Assembly (NCBI RefSeq): GCF_004346225.1
Contig: NZ_SMAJ01000005.1
Location: forward strand, 124,001 to 188,000
Reading direction: 5' to 3'
DNA length: 64,000 bases
From: Paralcaligenes ureilyticus
GTDB taxonomy: Bacteria > Pseudomonadota > Gammaproteobacteria > Burkholderiales > Burkholderiaceae_B
Shown piece by piece: positions 25,763 through 33,698 of this stretch; position 1 is the stretch's first letter; every line of letters begins with the position of its first letter. The notes under the pieces were generated by a model that was not told the origin of the DNA, did no database searches, and worked only from the letters and a program-made list of their open reading frames with translations. The position numbers and the translations under genes are program-made.

Positions 25763-28063
25763 TTGAACAATAGTTTCATGGAGTTGCAAGTGATCGCTGC
25801 TGAGAATACCGGTGTGAGTGGCGTGCTGGCCTACGTCGAGCAGTGCAGAAAACTTGGGCAGACTGCTTTGGATGAGTATGCGGCGAAGGCCTTGCTCTCG
25901 TCCTTTGGCCTGACCGTTCCTCGAACCAGGACGGCGGTGGATCCTGTTGCGGCGGCGCTTGCCTGTAGTGACTTATCGCCTCCTTATGTGGTCAAGGTAT
26001 TGTCGTCGAATGCCTTGCACAAGAGCGACCTGGGTGGTGTGCGGCTTGGGTTGGACGATGCCGATGCCGTACAGAAGGCGGCATGCGGGATTCGTGAAGG
26101 CTGGCGTGCTGATCCGGCCTTGGTTGAAGGGTTTCTGGTTGAAGAAATGGCACCTCCGGGCCACGAGCTCGTTGTTGGCGGCTATATCGATCCTCAGTTC
26201 GGGCCCATGGTGATGGTGGGCCTCGGCGGCATTTTTGTTGAGATTTTTTCCGATGTGACATTTCGCGTGTGTCCCATCGATGAGAACGAAGCGCGAACCA
26301 TGCTTAAAGAGTTGCTTGCATTTCCTGTTCTGCAAGGTGCGCGTGGCGGTGTGGTCGCCAACGAGGAGGCTCTGGTCGACGCCCTTGTCAAAGTCGGGGG
26401 CGTCGGCGGTGTTTTGATGGTGCTTGCCGATGACATTCAGGAACTCGACATCAATCCCTTGATTGTGAGTGAAAGTGGCGCCATCGCGGTAGATGCCCGG
26501 ATCACTTTTGCAACCGGCCGTCGCCGCGCGCATGCACCGCCAGGGCCACGGTCCGTAAATTTTCAACCCTTGTTTGTGCCCAAAACTATTGCCGTGGCGG
26601 GCGTGTCGGCTTCAGGTCGAGGCGCAGGAAACCGCTTTATTCGCAATATCGAGATGCTTGGATTTATGGGGGAAATTTATCCGATCCACCCGAGTATGAC
26701 CGAAATCGGCGGCAGGCGCGCCTATCGGAATTTCAGCGATGTTCCGTGCGAAATCGACTATGCCTACGTTGCGGCGCCGCGGCATGCTGTGCCTGGGCTA
26801 TTGAGAAAGGGCGCCGGAAAAGTGCGATTTGCGCAAATCATGACGAGCGGGTTCGGTGAGGGAAGCAACGGCGCCGAAAGTGATGCTGAATTGGCTGCGG
26901 CCATCAAGGCTGGGGGCATGCGCGTTCTGGGCCCGAACTGTCTTGGAATATATACGCCTCGTGGGCGCGTAACCTTCACGGAAACGCAGAAGATCCAAAA
27001 CCCGGAAGGGCATGTCGGTATCATTTCGCAAAGTGGCGGATTTGGTATTGACCTCGTGCGTTGCGGACAGGCACGTGGTCTGCGTTTTAGTTCGGTGGTA
27101 ACGGTCGGCAATAGCATCGATCTGGGGCCGAACGACTTATTGGAACATTTTCTTTCCGACGACTTGACTCGAGTGATTGGGCTCTATCTGGAGGATATTA
27201 AGGATGGAAGACGTTTCTTCGATCTCTTGAATGCGGCCGCAGCCAGGAAGCCGGTCGTGCTGCTCAAAGGTGGGTGGACGTCGCAGGGTCAACAGGCAGC
27301 CGCATCACACACAGGCTCATTGGCCGGAGACCTTCGTGCGTGGCAAGCCGTAGCGTCGCAAACGGGCTGTCTTTTAGTGGACACGGTGGAGGAGCTGATC
27401 GAGGTTTTGCTGCTATTCCAAACCATGACGCCGAATTTGGAGCGCCCAACACGTGACCTCGCCCTTTTTGGAAATGGGGGCGGGGCCAGTGTCGTGGCAA
27501 CCGACCGCTTCGCTCAAAAAGGTTTTTCATTGGCGACATTCGCAGCCGACACTAAAGCGCGATTGCATGCACTGAACTTGCCTGACGGCGCAAGCGACAA
27601 TAATCCCATCGATTTGCCGGCCAACGTCTTTGATCGTACAGAAGGCCGAGTGGCCAGTGAGATTCTGGATGCCTTATGCGAGGATGGCGGGATTGATATG
27701 ATCGTAGTTCATCTGAATTTACCCGTGTTATTGAGCTATCGCGACAGGCGCACAGTAGAGCATATCGTCGATGCGTGCATAGCACATGGCCGGTCAGCAC
27801 GTAATGGCACGGGCTTAGTGATGGTCTTGCGCTCGGATGGCAACCCCGAGACCGATGCGGCGCGGCGCTTGCAGACCGAGCGCGCGGTGGCAGCAGGTAT
27901 CCCTGTGTTCGAAAATTTCACCATGGCCAGTCATGCTTTGGGCGCATTGGCCCGTTTCGAAGAATTTCATATCAAGCGGCAACGGCTAAAGCCCGAGCCG
28001 ATTCAACAGCGTAGTGCGTATTCCGAAGCAAAAAACATCGCCAAAGAGACATTGCCATTTTAA
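25763..28063 (+). CDS. ADP-forming acyl-CoA synthetase, ATP-grasp domain first
   Basis: A 766-residue fused enzyme. Residues about 20-250 are an ATP-grasp module (ALHKSDLGGVRLGL, FGPMVMVGLGGIFVEIF, DINPLIV). About 265-400 is a CoA-binding Rossmann domain (IAVAGVSASGRGAGNRFI, RVLGPNCLGIY). About 405-560 is a succinyl-CoA-ligase-like domain with the phospho-histidine region ASHTGSLAGD. It converts a carboxylic acid, CoA and ATP to acyl-CoA, ADP and Pi. Most fused homologues place the CoA-binding domain first; here the order is beta-alpha. TTG at 25763 has GGGGAAG upstream. Located between carboxylase genes, it probably supplies their acyl-CoA. Confidence 0.85.
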   Translation: MNNSFMELQVIAAENTGVSGVLAYVEQCRKLGQTALDEYAAKALLSSFGLTVPRTRTAVDPVAAALACSDLSPPYVVKVLSSNALHKSDLGGVRLGLDDADAVQKAACGIREGWRADPALVEGFLVEEMAPPGHELVVGGYIDPQFGPMVMVGLGGIFVEIFSDVTFRVCPIDENEARTMLKELLAFPVLQGARGGVVANEEALVDALVKVGGVGGVLMVLADDIQELDINPLIVSESGAIAVDARITFATGRRRAHAPPGPRSVNFQPLFVPKTIAVAGVSASGRGAGNRFIRNIEMLGFMGEIYPIHPSMTEIGGRRAYRNFSDVPCEIDYAYVAAPRHAVPGLLRKGAGKVRFAQIMTSGFGEGSNGAESDAELAAAIKAGGMRVLGPNCLGIYTPRGRVTFTETQKIQNPEGHVGIISQSGGFGIDLVRCGQARGLRFSSVVTVGNSIDLGPNDLLEHFLSDDLTRVIGLYLEDIKDGRRFFDLLNAAAARKPVVLLKGGWTSQGQQAAASHTGSLAGDLRAWQAVASQTGCLLVDTVEELIEVLLLFQTMTPNLERPTRDLALFGNGGGASVVATDRFAQKGFSLATFAADTKARLHALNLPDGASDNNPIDLPANVFDRTEGRVASEILDALCEDGGIDMIVVHLNLPVLLSYRDRRTVEHIVDACIAHGRSARNGTGLVMVLRSDGNPETDAARRLQTERAVAAGIPVFENFTMASHALGALARFEEFHIKRQRLKPEPIQQRSAYSEAKNIAKETLPF

Positions 28064-28111
28064 GCAGAATCGATATGGTTCTGTAGGCGAAAAATTAAAC
28101 AAAGGAGACTT

Positions 28112-29092
28112 ATGAACAAGTACTTCAGCCGCCTTGCAGGGATTGTCGTTATCACGATAGTTACCAGCCTAAGCCCTGCTATCGCACAGGATTATCCCAC
28201 GCGATTAATTCACCTCGTTGTTCCCTATTCGCCAGGAGGCAGTACGGATTTTGTCGCTCGCTTGTATGCCAAGAAGCTCTCCGAGCAGACGGGCCAACCT
28301 GTTGTCGTGGACAATCGGCCTGGCGCTTCGACCAATATTGGCAGCGACGTAGTCGCGAGGTCGACTCCAGACGGCTACACGCTACTCTTTAGCGATGGCG
28401 CCTACATCTGGAATTCGGTTTTCGGCCCTATGCCGCCCTTTGATGCGTTGACGGGACTGACCCCGGTCGGTCTGGTTGCGAACACACCGTTTGTCGTTGC
28501 GGCCAACCCCAAGACAAAATTTTCAACGATGAAAGAACTCATTGCCGCGGCAAAATCGGCACCTGGCAAATACACGATATCCAGTGCGTCCTTGCGCACT
28601 TTTGTGGAGTTGATGAATTCACGTGCGGGCATGAAGTTGCTGCACGTTCCTTATAAAGGAGGAGCCGCGGCCACAACTGACGCGATTGCCGGCCAGGTCA
28701 ATATGGTGTATGCGGCACTACCCGTACTGCTGCCGTTCATTCAAAGCGGAAAGCTCAAGGCGCTGGGAGTCACGTCTTTGAAACGCAGCCCGGCGCTTGC
28801 GTCCGTACCTAGCTTGTCGGAAATTGGCGTGAATTACGATATCAGCATTCAGTATGTTGTGTTTGCGCCGGCCAATACCCCGGCTTCGATACAGGCTCGG
28901 CTTGCCCAAGCCACAAAAAAAGTTACCTCTGACAAGGATTTTTCAAAGAAACTTCTTGTTGCCGGAAGTGAAGCGGTTTCCATGCCGCCGGCCGAACTCA
29001 GGGCGAAAGTCCGCGGCGAATTGACAATGTGGCAGCACGTTGCGAAAGATTTACCGGACCTTGTGGACGCCGACCTCAGAAAGCCGAAGTAG
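28112..29092 (+). CDS. Bug-family (TctC-like) solute-binding protein
   Basis: A 326-residue periplasmic protein with signal peptide (MNKYFSRLAGIVVITIVTSL, cleavage after AIAQ). The mature start DYPTRLIHLVVPYSPGGSTDF and VVVDNRPGASTNIGSDVVA are classic Bug motifs; the PGG loop binds the ligand carboxylate. Bug proteins capture carboxylates or related solutes for TctAB carriers or for signalling. No tctAB is in the window. Its place inside the carboxylase cluster suggests it binds the acid that the ligase activates. AAGGAG is 10 bases upstream. Confidence 0.92.
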   Translation: MNKYFSRLAGIVVITIVTSLSPAIAQDYPTRLIHLVVPYSPGGSTDFVARLYAKKLSEQTGQPVVVDNRPGASTNIGSDVVARSTPDGYTLLFSDGAYIWNSVFGPMPPFDALTGLTPVGLVANTPFVVAANPKTKFSTMKELIAAAKSAPGKYTISSASLRTFVELMNSRAGMKLLHVPYKGGAAATTDAIAGQVNMVYAALPVLLPFIQSGKLKALGVTSLKRSPALASVPSLSEIGVNYDISIQYVVFAPANTPASIQARLAQATKKVTSDKDFSKKLLVAGSEAVSMPPAELRAKVRGELTMWQHVAKDLPDLVDADLRKPK

Positions 29093-29117
29093 TTGTGAAG
29101 TGTCATTGGGCAATATC

Positions 29118-30479
29118 ATGTTCAACAAAGTTCTCGTTGCAAATCGCGGCGCCGTCGCGGCGCGCGTTCTTCGCGCGCTTCGCGTGCTGGGTATTCGGAG
29201 TGTCGCTGTATATTCCGAGGCCGATGCCGGCCTTCGATATCTCGCCGATGCGGATGAAACATACTCTATTGGTGCGTCTGAGCCAAAGGCCAGTTACCTG
29301 AATCAGGAAGTATTGATGCAGGTTTTGAGCCGATCTGGGGCGGATGGTGTTCACCCGGGCTATGGGTTTTTGTCGGAAAGTGCTGAATTTGCACAACGTG
29401 TCAACGCTGCTGGCGCTCGCTTTATTGGCCCAAGCCCCAAGTGGATCGAGGCCATGGGGCACAAAACAAGAGCGCGCGATCTGATGTCTCGCCACGGGTT
29501 GTCAATGGCGCCGAGCTCCGGGTTGCTGGACGGGCGAACCGATGCAGCGCTTGAGGCGGCACGGATTCTGGGTTACCCCGTGCTTGTAAAGCCCGCGGCG
29601 GGAGGGGGAGGTATTGGGATGGTAGGCGCGCGTGATGAGTCTGAATTAATCAAGGCTATAGAAAAAGCACGTTCATTGGCAGAAAGAAGTTTTTGCAGCA
29701 CAGAGCTATACCTTGAGAACCTGATGTTAAAGCCACGCCACATTGAGTTTCAGGTACTCGCTGATCGATATGGCAATATCCGGCATTTATTTGAGCGCGA
29801 TTGTTCCGTTCAGCGTCGTTATCAAAAGGTTATTGAAGAATCCCCGGCGCCTTTGATTTCTCGTACCACGGTAGAGAAGGCCGCGAACGATATCGTAAAG
29901 GTCCTCGGCAAGCTTCCTTATGATGTGATTGGAACGGTTGAAACACTTTACGAGAAGGGTACGGACTTCCGGTTTCTGGAAATGAATACGCGGCTTCAAG
30001 TGGAGCACGCAGTGACGGAAGAAATTACAGGTATTGATTTGGTCGTCGCCCAAATCCGGCTGGCCGCTGGCGAAAGGCTCGATAGCGTTCTGCCGGCGGC
30101 CATCCCGAACAATGGCCACGCAATTGAGGCACGTATTTACGCGGAAGACCCGGTACGGTTTTATCCGTCCCCAGGAATTCTCAAGACATTCAGGCTTGCG
30201 CCTGGGTTGGAAATTCGTACGGAAACCGGTTACTCGGAAGGGGATGAAATAACCTCGCATTACGACCCCCTGATTGTCAAGGTCATCGCGCATGGACACA
30301 ATCGTGACAATGCAATCGACCGTATGTTGGCGGCCCTTGACGCAACGGTTATCGAAGGTATTAAGCACAACATTCCGTTCGTGCAGCGGGTGCTCCGGAG
30401 CGAGCAATTTCGCTCTGGCCATGTGCATACCGGGCTGGGAATGGAAGTGGCAGGCCCGGTTTCTAAAAGCGCAAGGTAG
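29118..30479 (+). CDS. Biotin carboxylase subunit of acyl-CoA carboxylase
   Basis: A 453-residue ATP-grasp enzyme that carboxylates BCCP-bound biotin using ATP and bicarbonate. VLVANRGAVAARVLRAL is the N-terminal domain (most family members read RGEIA). GVHPGYGFLSES, KPAAGGGGIGMV, HIEFQVLADRYGNIRHLFERDCS, FLEMNTRLQVEHAVTEEITG and ARIYAEDP follow. The substitution of RGEIA by RGAVA is mild. The ATG at 29118 gives the normal length; only a weak ribosome site is seen, so coupling to the Bug gene 25 bases upstream is likely. Confidence 0.93.
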   Translation: MFNKVLVANRGAVAARVLRALRVLGIRSVAVYSEADAGLRYLADADETYSIGASEPKASYLNQEVLMQVLSRSGADGVHPGYGFLSESAEFAQRVNAAGARFIGPSPKWIEAMGHKTRARDLMSRHGLSMAPSSGLLDGRTDAALEAARILGYPVLVKPAAGGGGIGMVGARDESELIKAIEKARSLAERSFCSTELYLENLMLKPRHIEFQVLADRYGNIRHLFERDCSVQRRYQKVIEESPAPLISRTTVEKAANDIVKVLGKLPYDVIGTVETLYEKGTDFRFLEMNTRLQVEHAVTEEITGIDLVVAQIRLAAGERLDSVLPAAIPNNGHAIEARIYAEDPVRFYPSPGILKTFRLAPGLEIRTETGYSEGDEITSHYDPLIVKVIAHGHNRDNAIDRMLAALDATVIEGIKHNIPFVQRVLRSEQFRSGHVHTGLGMEVAGPVSKSAR

Positions 30480-30529
30480 CTGCTCATGGCCTCGCTTCAT
30501 CAATACGACGTTACAACGGGAGAAATAAA

Positions 30530-30760
30530 ATGGCACATAAGGAAATTACATCGGACGTTTCTGGAAAGGTATGGAAGATTGAGGTTCAGGAGGGAGCGGA
30601 AATTGACGAAGATGAGTCGATCATGATTATCGACTCCATGAAAATGGAAATCCCTGTATTAAGTGCCGTTTCGGGCCGTGTTGTTCGTCTCCTTGTCAAA
30701 GAAGGCGATCCCGTTGCGGAGGGTCAAACTGTTGCGACCATTGACGCAGAGGGTGTCTAG
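30530..30760 (+). CDS. Biotin carboxyl carrier protein, free-standing
   Basis: A 76-residue biotinyl domain. The biotin lysine is K38 in IDSMKMEI, where most carriers read AMKM; Ser for Ala is tolerated in some. DVSGKVWKIEV and GDPVAEGQTVATID flank it at the usual distances. It lacks the N-terminal extension and thumb of AccB, so it serves the local acyl-CoA carboxylase, not fatty-acid synthesis. GGGAGAAATAAA precedes the ATG. It is the last gene of the LysR-controlled cluster. Confidence 0.93.
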   Translation: MAHKEITSDVSGKVWKIEVQEGAEIDEDESIMIIDSMKMEIPVLSAVSGRVVRLLVKEGDPVAEGQTVATIDAEGV

Positions 30761-30807
30761 GGCATTTTCGGTTGAAGTGTTTTACGGAACTGAACGCGTT
30801 TCGTGTC

Positions 30808-30843
30808 GCTGTTTTTTTGAGCTGTTTTTTTGAGCTGTTTTTG
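30808..30843 (+). repeat. 13-bp tandem repeat, 2.8 copies
   Basis: GCTGTTTTTTTGA at 30808-30820 is repeated exactly at 30821-30833 and partly at 30834-30843. It follows the BCCP stop by 48 bases. The T-runs could help terminate the cluster transcript, but no strong stem precedes them. Confidence 0.7.
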
Positions 30844-30867
30844 GGTGGGAGGTCATTCTGTTAAGAC

Positions 30868-31089
30868 GCCGCAGGGCGAGGGGTGGATACCGTCCGGTCC
30901 GTCCAGCGGTCGTGGCGCTACGCGCCCCGACTGCCCGGGTCTGCCTCGTCCAGGCGGGCGTCGGGCGAACTCTCTCCGCCGCTGGCGCGGCTGCGTTCAG
31001 ACAGCGCCCGCCGACACCCCCCGCCTTCCCTTCGTCAGCACCCGGCGCTGGCCGAATGACCGGACGGTACCCACCCCTCGCCCTGCGGC
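30868..31089. repeat. 222-bp dyad element with 32-bp arms
   Basis: Outer arms 30868-30899 and 31058-31089 are inverted repeats matching at 31 of 32 positions. Internal hairpins include GGCGC/GCGCC near 30913-30925 and GGCGGGCG/CGCCCGCC (30953-30960 with 31005-31012). The architecture resembles the 230-bp dyads but the sequence differs. A fragment of its core occurs at 13668-13730. It fills much of the 600-base gap between BCCP and the next gene; 31090-31221 shows only a short GAGGCAGGCT direct repeat. Confidence 0.85.
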
Positions 31090-31221
31090 TGCGCTGGTGA
31101 CATGCACCGAGGATATATGGGGGTCGGCGGGTGTTTGATCGAGTGAGGTCACGGGCAACGTGATAGAGGCAGGCTACGGGCTACGTCAGAGGCAGGCTGC
31201 CGGCAAGTGAATTCCGGGCAT

Positions 31222-31317
31222 GCCCCGCCCCGGCCTCCATAGACGGCGTTTTCAAATACCAAAACGCGTCCAGCCGAACATCCCGCACCGTGTACCGTTT
31301 GACCAAAAATGCTCTAG
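31222..31317 (-). repeat. ~100-bp interspersed repeat, copy B (inverted)
   Basis: This is the reverse-complement counterpart of 13545-13645, with CCATAGACGGCGTTTTCAAA and TTGACCAAAAATGCTCTAG at its ends. The inverted pair encloses 17.6 kb. Identity is about 80 percent by eye. Confidence 0.8.
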
Positions 31318-31361
31318 CTCGCTCCTCATTGCCAAGCTCGTGGGAGCCGAGCATCTGTATG

Positions 31362-32243
31362 CTACTTCCAAGTCAGAGCCGCGGCCAGATCCCGATAGCG
31401 TTGCGCCAGAGTGGCGTCGAATTTTTGATGTTCCAGCTTGACGCTGCAATTCGGGGTCCAATGTTCGTGGCATTCCGAGTCTTTGCGGACGGCTTCGATT
31501 TTGACGTAGAGTTGCCCCACTAGCGAGGTGCCGGGGTTTTCCGAGGGCACTACGTCAATAGCGAAGAAGTCGTTCAGCCATTTGTCTTCTCTTTGTTTGG
31601 TAGCCAGCAAGGCGGTATCAAGGGTGAGGCACTGGTCGAGCCTGATGACTCCCGATTTGATGCCTTCTTCTTTGCAGATCAGGCTGGCCCGGCCGTCTTT
31701 GGCCAGTGTGGGTGCTTTGCTTGATTCGCTGCGACTCAACATCGCTTTAACGGTTATGGCCGAGGCTGCATTGCCCAGTATCAAGTAGGGGGCGGCGTTG
31801 TTCGGGCCTGTGCGCGAGACGGGTCCGCCGATACGCAATATTCTGTTTTTGTACTTGTCGTCGCCTTCGGCTTCGCTATTCTGATACGCCTTGGCCAGTT
31901 GATCGGCATTGACGCTGACATCGTAGTGAAACATGAATTTGTGAAACGACGCCAATTTGGAATGATCGCCGTTTACCCAACGCGTCAGGTCGTCGATAAT
32001 TATTTTTTTTGTCAGGGCAATGGCCTCGGTATCGGCCGGGGCGATTGCTGGTTTAGGTTGTTGGCCGGATGTGGGTGCTGTGAGGGCCGGTGCAGCGACC
32101 GGTGCGGGCGCCGGTTTCTGTGCGTGTACGCTCGCCGCGGCGCCTATGTAAGTAGCGGTCAGGAAAAGCAGTCCGATGAGGGTTCGGACAATTTTTCTTA
32201 ATATTGGGTAAATTTGCTTACGCGTTGGCCGAAGTGCAATCAC
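31362..32243 (-). CDS. Exported protein with tRNA_anti-like OB fold
   Basis: A 293-residue protein. A hydrophobic segment (IVRTLIGLLFLTATYIGAAA) ends with AQ, consistent with a signal peptide cleaved near residue 42. A Pro/Ala-rich linker follows. The middle has AKAYQNSEAEGDDKYKNRIL and RIGGPVSRTG, then YLILGN and ASLICKEEG...RLDQCL, which I read as the tRNA_anti-like OB domain seen in small exported proteins. The C-terminal 90 residues are unassigned. Function is unknown; no operon partner is evident. Confidence 0.6.
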   Translation of the reverse strand: MIALRPTRKQIYPILRKIVRTLIGLLFLTATYIGAAASVHAQKPAPAPVAAPALTAPTSGQQPKPAIAPADTEAIALTKKIIIDDLTRWVNGDHSKLASFHKFMFHYDVSVNADQLAKAYQNSEAEGDDKYKNRILRIGGPVSRTGPNNAAPYLILGNAASAITVKAMLSRSESSKAPTLAKDGRASLICKEEGIKSGVIRLDQCLTLDTALLATKQREDKWLNDFFAIDVVPSENPGTSLVGQLYVKIEAVRKDSECHEHWTPNCSVKLEHQKFDATLAQRYRDLAAALTWK

Positions 32244-32283
32244 GTTTTATGAACCTCTGGTGTTCCTGCGAGTTGTACCGTGC

Positions 32284-33672
32284 CTAATTACCTGGCATGA
32301 AACGCATTCTGAAGCGCCGACCCTTGATATTGCTGTTGCTTAACTTCGCGTAGGCCTCTTTGGCGATATGCCGATCCAGCGCCACGAAGCTGACGAACTG
32401 CAAGATGTTTATTTTACCCACTTGTGTGGCTGTCAGGCCAGCGTCGCCGGTAAGCGCTCCCAACAGGTCGCCCGGGCGCAGCTTGTCCTTTTTGCCGCCT
32501 TGAATGCACAACGTGACCATGGGCGCGCGCAAACGGCCGCCAGGCGCGGGTTTTAGCGCTGCCAGGTTGGACCACACGAGTGGCGCGCCCTGGTATTGCT
32601 CGATCAGGTTGGCCCAGCGCATTTCCTGCGGTGCGCACAGGCTTAGCGCCAGGCCCTTTTCGTTGCCGCGGCCGGTGCGGCCGATGCGGTGGATGTGCAT
32701 CTCGGCGTCTGGAGTCACATCGACATTGATCACCGCCTCCAGGGTCTGGATGTCCAGACCGCGCGCGGCGACATCGGTGGCAATGAGCACCGAGCAACTC
32801 TGGTTCGCAAACTGCACCAGCACGTCTTCGCGTTCTCGCTGGTCGAGGTCGCCGTGCAGAGCCAGGGCGCTGAACCCGCGGGCGCGCAATTCGGTGGCCA
32901 GTGTTTCGCATTGTGCTTTGGTATTGCAGAAGGCCAGGGTCGAGACCGGCCTGAAATGCTCAAGCAGCTGGGTGACGGCGGCGTTGCGGCTGTCGGGCTG
33001 GATTTCGTAAAAATGTTGTTCGATCTCGCTGGCATCGTGCAGGGATTCGACCTTGACTTCGGCCGGCTTCTTGAGGAATCGCGCGCTCGCACGGCGGATG
33101 TCGGCGGGGTAGGTCGCTGAAAACAGCAGGGTTTGCCGGGTGGATGCGCAGGCGTCCACGACCGTGACGATATCGTCGTAAAAACCCATATCGACCATGC
33201 GATCGGCTTCGTCGAGCACCAGGGTATGAATGGTCGACAAGTCGATGCTTGCTCGTTCGATGTGGTCCAGCAGCCGGCCGGGTGTGCCGACAATGACATG
33301 CGCGCCGCGGGCGAGCGATTCGATTTGCGGCCGGATAGGCGTGCCCCCGCACACTGTCAGGATTTTCACATTGCTGGTCGAGCGTGCCAGGCGGCGCAAT
33401 TCGTTGGCCACCTGGTCGGCCAGTTCGCGTGTCGGACACAGCACCAACGCCTGAGTGGCAAAGTCGGCGGGATTGATCTTGTGCAGGACGCCCAGCCCGA
33501 AGGCGGCCGTTTTGCCGCTGCCCGTCTTGGCCTGGGCGATCAGATCCTGGCCCGCGAGAATCAGGGGCAGGCTTTGCGCCTGAATCGGCGTCATATCGCG
33601 ATAGCCCAGTTGCTCGAGGTTGTCGAGTTCAGCGGGCGTTAGGGCGAGAGTGGAGAAAGAGGAGGTCGACAC
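32284..33672 (-). CDS. dbpA: ATP-dependent RNA helicase DbpA
   Basis: A 462-residue DEAD-box helicase from the GTG at 33672 (MSTSSFSTLALTP). Motifs: AKTGSGKTAAFG (I), PTRELADQV (Ia), GTPGRLLDHI (Ib), VLDEADRMVD (II), FSATYP (III), ARGLDIQ (V) and HRIGRTGRGNEKGLAL (VI). The C-terminal 75 residues (GKKDKLRPGDLLGALTGDAG, GRRFRMRF) are the DbpA RRM-like domain that binds 23S rRNA hairpin 92 during 50S assembly. A TTG at 33702 would overlap the NRPS stop by 4 bases; no clear ribosome site decides the start. Confidence 0.93.
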   Translation of the reverse strand: MSTSSFSTLALTPAELDNLEQLGYRDMTPIQAQSLPLILAGQDLIAQAKTGSGKTAAFGLGVLHKINPADFATQALVLCPTRELADQVANELRRLARSTSNVKILTVCGGTPIRPQIESLARGAHVIVGTPGRLLDHIERASIDLSTIHTLVLDEADRMVDMGFYDDIVTVVDACASTRQTLLFSATYPADIRRASARFLKKPAEVKVESLHDASEIEQHFYEIQPDSRNAAVTQLLEHFRPVSTLAFCNTKAQCETLATELRARGFSALALHGDLDQREREDVLVQFANQSCSVLIATDVAARGLDIQTLEAVINVDVTPDAEMHIHRIGRTGRGNEKGLALSLCAPQEMRWANLIEQYQGAPLVWSNLAALKPAPGGRLRAPMVTLCIQGGKKDKLRPGDLLGALTGDAGLTATQVGKINILQFVSFVALDRHIAKEAYAKLSNSNIKGRRFRMRFMPGN

Positions 33673-33698
33673 AGTGGGGTTGCCCGCATAAAAGGAGA

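Noticed and set aside
30830-31138. 102-residue open frame across the 222-bp dyad
   Set aside because: Its composition follows the dyad arms and it lacks any family resemblance.
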